64,000 bases of DNA from assembly GCF_000002515.2 (NCBI RefSeq), contig NC_006038.1, forward strand, positions 372,001 through 436,000, written 5' to 3'. The translations under genes and the position numbers were made by a program. Below, in pieces: positions 61,323 to 64,000 of this stretch. The notes under the pieces were generated by a model, which saw only the letters and a list, made by a program, of their open reading frames with translations, was not told the DNA's origin and searched no databases. The stretch is from Kluyveromyces lactis. Its lineage: Eukaryota > Ascomycota > Saccharomycetes > Saccharomycetales > Saccharomycetaceae. Positions within the stretch are counted from its first letter, which is position 1. The number at the start of each line of letters is the position of its first letter.

Positions 61323-61471
61323 GTTACTAAACTAGGATAATAATCGACTCATAGTTTCATCGATCATGAGCTCATTACAATTTGAGCCAAATAGAGATAA
61401 TATAATACAATGGGATCGACGTCACTTGCGTTCTTCAATGCGGCAATTTTAGCTATGTTTAACATGCTGGC

Positions 61472-64000
61472 TCAAATTATTACCTCAATACACCTAGAGG
61501 TATCTTCCATGGTCAAAAATACAGATTTGGAGCCAGGCGATGGTTCGAATCGAGTAGCTGGAATACCACCTTGGTAAATATGAGCATTTTTGCATTGAGA
61601 AACATCAATTCTTTTTAATGGAGCATACCCACCAAGTAAGGAATCAACACCAGATCTAGTAGCTCTTAAGCAACCTTTGAGCGAGATATTTTGAAGTTTT
61701 CTCAAGTGCATAGAAATGTTTAGAAGGGAAATATCACTTACGGCCCTGCCGCAAAAGCTGATGTCTAATTCTTCCAGGTTTTGACCACCGACACATAATA
61801 ATTCAATCGCTACATCTGTTAAAGAGCAGCAGAATGACAGATTTAAGTGAGACAAGTTTGGACAACCGTTTACTATTGATCGAATAGAATTATCAGTCAA
61901 AAATATACATTCACTCACAATCAAGGTCTTCAAGTTGGGGAACGACTGATACGCCCAATAAGAGAACCCAACATCTGTTAGCCCTGAGCACCTTGTGAAA
62001 TCAAGATAGGTTAATCTATCCTTTGCGTATAATGACATGTGATATAAAGTTAAATCTGTAAGATTTTTGCAATGACGAAGAATCATCTTATGCAATTTTC
62101 CACAGCCAATGACATCATTGTGAGATGCTTTGGTACTTGTTTGTGTTGAGTACTCTTCCATTCCAGGTATGGGTTCGTCAAGTGGGTATAAAGAACTTAT
62201 CTTGTTGATATCGTTGAAAAATTCATTGTTTGAGCCCACCTGATATACGTCCCACCCGATTAATCTCTGGATAACGTCATCTCTAACTTTCCTACAGTTG
62301 CTCAGGTCAATTTCTTCTAGTAACTTCCCAATCGAAGGAACTGCGATATCCATTATAGACATTGCACTAATGTCCCAACATGATGACATCTTTAGAGATT
62401 TAATTTGCCCACCGATGCCAATTTCGTTCACCATATATGAAAATCCTTCGTCTGTTACATGAAAACAGTTAGATACATTGATATGTTTTGGTCTAGATCC
62501 CACGAAATCAGTGATCTCCTGCAAAGTTTTATCGTCGACAACCTTGCTCCAAGGTGTTAAATCAAGTTTGTCGAAAAGTCCTGGAGCCACATACAGAAGT
62601 TGACGCCAGCGCCTACAGACCAACCTTAACTTCATAAGTTCCGGTAGGGATATGTATTGGAAACACCTTAAAAGCAGTCTATCTGGTAGGGGACCAACAC
62701 TCAAAACTGAGGAACGACGTCTTGATGGACCACCACCGACATTTGAAAGCCGTACTCTCTTCAAATGACTCATATACTGTATTGGGGATGGACTTGATAA
62801 TGAAAAAGTGGAATTGCGGCGCTTAAGAGATGCGTTTAAAGGCGGTACGTGAAGTTCTAAAGGTCTTAGCGAAGTAGGTTCAACATTTGGAACTGAACTT
62901 ACGGCACTGGCAGAGTTAGCTGATACTGCAGAATCTGAAGGGGAACCTTGGCGAGACGAAAAAGATACAGGAGTAAAAGACGGTGAGTTTAGTGATTTCA
63001 TTTGATGAGTGGGTGAAGCTGAAGTTTGCCGTACAACCTTTTCAGGCTGCTTATCAAACGCAAAGCTAGATGTGAACAGAACTCGGCCATTATCATCCTC
63101 TTTTGATTCCTTACTAGATGTGGCATCAATATCCTGGCTTTCAACAGTGCTAGAGACAGCCTGTTCTTCTGTTTGATTCGCTTGGTTATTCAGTAAATCA
63201 ATATAGCCCTTTCTTGAAACGGGCGCCATCAGGTTACTAGAATTTTCTAAAGAGTGTGGCTGATATTCAGAATCGTTGTCCTTCTGAAGATTGATATTTT
63301 TCTTGACACGCTCTTCAGCGGTCCGCTTAATTTGATGCTCTGTTTCTGGAAACTTAGCACAAAATTCTCTCAATGTCTCACCTGTGAGCACTAGTAGAGT
63401 GCAGTTTGATACAGTTCTAATATCCGCGGATCTTCGACATTTAGATCTTGTTTCAAGATCATCTGTAATGGAGTTGAGAAATCCCATCTCACCAAAATAT
63501 TGGCCTGGTCCCAATCTTGCCAATACGATATCAATGATTTTATAAGATGGCAACAATGATTTGCCTCGGAAATTCTCAGGCGAAGATGGTCCTAGGACCT
63601 CTACTTCTCCACTGATAATAAAATAAATATTCTCACCAAAATCATTCTTACGAAAAACGTATTCGAAAGGAGGAACTTGTCTGATCTCAACTGAGAGGGC
63701 CAATTGATGGATAATTTCTGCAGGTAAAGTGGCAAACAAGGGTAAACTTTTCAAAAATTGTCTTGTAGAAATGGTACCGTCAATGGTCTCCATGTATCTG
63801 GTGTTTCCTGAGCATGCTGCAGCGGGCGATGAAGACGTGCTTCTTTTCGGAAGTTGAGGAGGTAACAGTATTTCCTCAGTCAATCTCTCAGAAGGATCTT
63901 TTAGGTTGGGTGGATTTAGTGGGTAATCTGACAATGGTAAAGGATCAGCACATAACCCGGAGCTTTCATAAAAGGAGGGACTATTCGGGATGCTTGTCAA
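61472..64000 (-). CDS. Cyclic-nucleotide-binding / F-box / LRR protein (5' end outside window)
   Basis: The frame stays open to the window edge, where no ATG marks the start, so the 842 visible codons may lack an amino end. Counting from the edge, a cyclic-nucleotide-binding domain spans about 82-232. Its phosphate-binding-cassette landmarks are FGE (169-171) and RRSADIRTV (189-197). A long Ser-rich linker follows, then an F-box at about 430-475 (GPLPDRLLLRCFQYISLPELMKLRLVCRRW). At least ten cysteine-containing leucine-rich repeats run from about 490 to 820 (LTYLDFTRCSGLTDVGF, LSHLNLSFCCSLTDVAI). F-box/LRR proteins are SCF ubiquitin-ligase receptors, as with Grr1. The fused cNMP domain suggests a ligand-responsive receptor, but this is inference. 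I recall no S. cerevisiae protein with this layout; Grr1 and Amn1 lack the cNMP domain. Confidence 0.88.
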   Translation of the reverse strand: MTSIPNSPSFYESSGLCADPLPLSDYPLNPPNLKDPSERLTEEILLPPQLPKRSTSSSPAAACSGNTRYMETIDGTISTRQFLKSLPLFATLPAEIIHQLALSVEIRQVPPFEYVFRKNDFGENIYFIISGEVEVLGPSSPENFRGKSLLPSYKIIDIVLARLGPGQYFGEMGFLNSITDDLETRSKCRRSADIRTVSNCTLLVLTGETLREFCAKFPETEHQIKRTAEERVKKNINLQKDNDSEYQPHSLENSSNLMAPVSRKGYIDLLNNQANQTEEQAVSSTVESQDIDATSSKESKEDDNGRVLFTSSFAFDKQPEKVVRQTSASPTHQMKSLNSPSFTPVSFSSRQGSPSDSAVSANSASAVSSVPNVEPTSLRPLELHVPPLNASLKRRNSTFSLSSPSPIQYMSHLKRVRLSNVGGGPSRRRSSVLSVGPLPDRLLLRCFQYISLPELMKLRLVCRRWRQLLYVAPGLFDKLDLTPWSKVVDDKTLQEITDFVGSRPKHINVSNCFHVTDEGFSYMVNEIGIGGQIKSLKMSSCWDISAMSIMDIAVPSIGKLLEEIDLSNCRKVRDDVIQRLIGWDVYQVGSNNEFFNDINKISSLYPLDEPIPGMEEYSTQTSTKASHNDVIGCGKLHKMILRHCKNLTDLTLYHMSLYAKDRLTYLDFTRCSGLTDVGFSYWAYQSFPNLKTLIVSECIFLTDNSIRSIVNGCPNLSHLNLSFCCSLTDVAIELLCVGGQNLEELDISFCGRAVSDISLLNISMHLRKLQNISLKGCLRATRSGVDSLLGGYAPLKRIDVSQCKNAHIYQGGIPATRFEPSPGSKSVFLTMEDTSRCIEVII

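Noticed and set aside
61536-61556. GGTTCGAATCG as a tRNA B-box
   Set aside because: It lies inside the coding sequence of the F-box gene and has no A-box or cloverleaf.

Overview
This is a gene-dense budding-yeast nuclear chromosome segment. Intergenic gaps are short, most genes have no intron, spliced genes use GTATGT/TACTAAC signals, and two Pol III tRNA genes are present. Protein sequences and gene order fit a pre-whole-genome-duplication Saccharomycetaceae species. Kluyveromyces, probably K. lactis or a close relative, is my best reading, by recall and without a database search. I see no transposon, LTR, virus-like element, CRISPR array or rRNA gene, and no centromere.

Layout. Positions 1-20767 interleave genes whose S. 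cerevisiae orthologues sit on chromosomes VIII and X: RIX1 (5' part), tRNA-Lys, SGM1, XPT1, UTP9, NMD5, NVJ1, MDM31, tRNA-Phe, EGD2, LNP1, CTF8, MNS1 and STR2. Positions 21246-43888 interleave chromosome X and XIII orthologues: ATP18, EFM3, an RSF2/TDA9 zinc-finger gene, DUS1, YML079W, VPS70, CPR3, ENT3, BET5 and WAR1. The allantoicase gene DAL2 and an unassigned coiled-coil gene lie among them. Positions 45088-61253 match chromosome XIII and its duplicate on XII: HMG1, FPR3, RPL6, TCB3, COG8 and VMA6. The window ends inside a gene for a cyclic-nucleotide-binding/F-box/leucine-rich-repeat protein for which I recall no S. cerevisiae counterpart.

Themes. Ribosome and translation genes recur: RIX1, UTP9, EGD2, RPL6, FPR3, EFM3 and DUS1. 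Several promoters carry PAC-type GCGATGAG motifs. Membrane-contact and traffic genes are also frequent: NVJ1, TCB3, LNP1, SGM1, ENT3, BET5, COG8 and VPS70. Two genes needed splice reconstruction: BET5 (97-nt intron) and RPL6 (9-nt first exon, 687-nt intron). ATP18 encodes only 58 residues. CTF8, STR2, DAL2, MDM31, RSF2, DUS1 and VPS70 start at an internal ATG rather than at the first in-frame TTG, GTG or upstream codon.

Most worth a second look: the cNMP/F-box/LRR gene; a perfect TTCGG-N6-CCGAA palindrome in the DAL2 promoter, matching UaY/Ppr1 zinc-cluster sites; apparent loss of catalytic residues in the VPS70 peptidase domain; a possible non-AUG mitochondrial presequence on DUS1; and the BET5 intron with an AAG acceptor.
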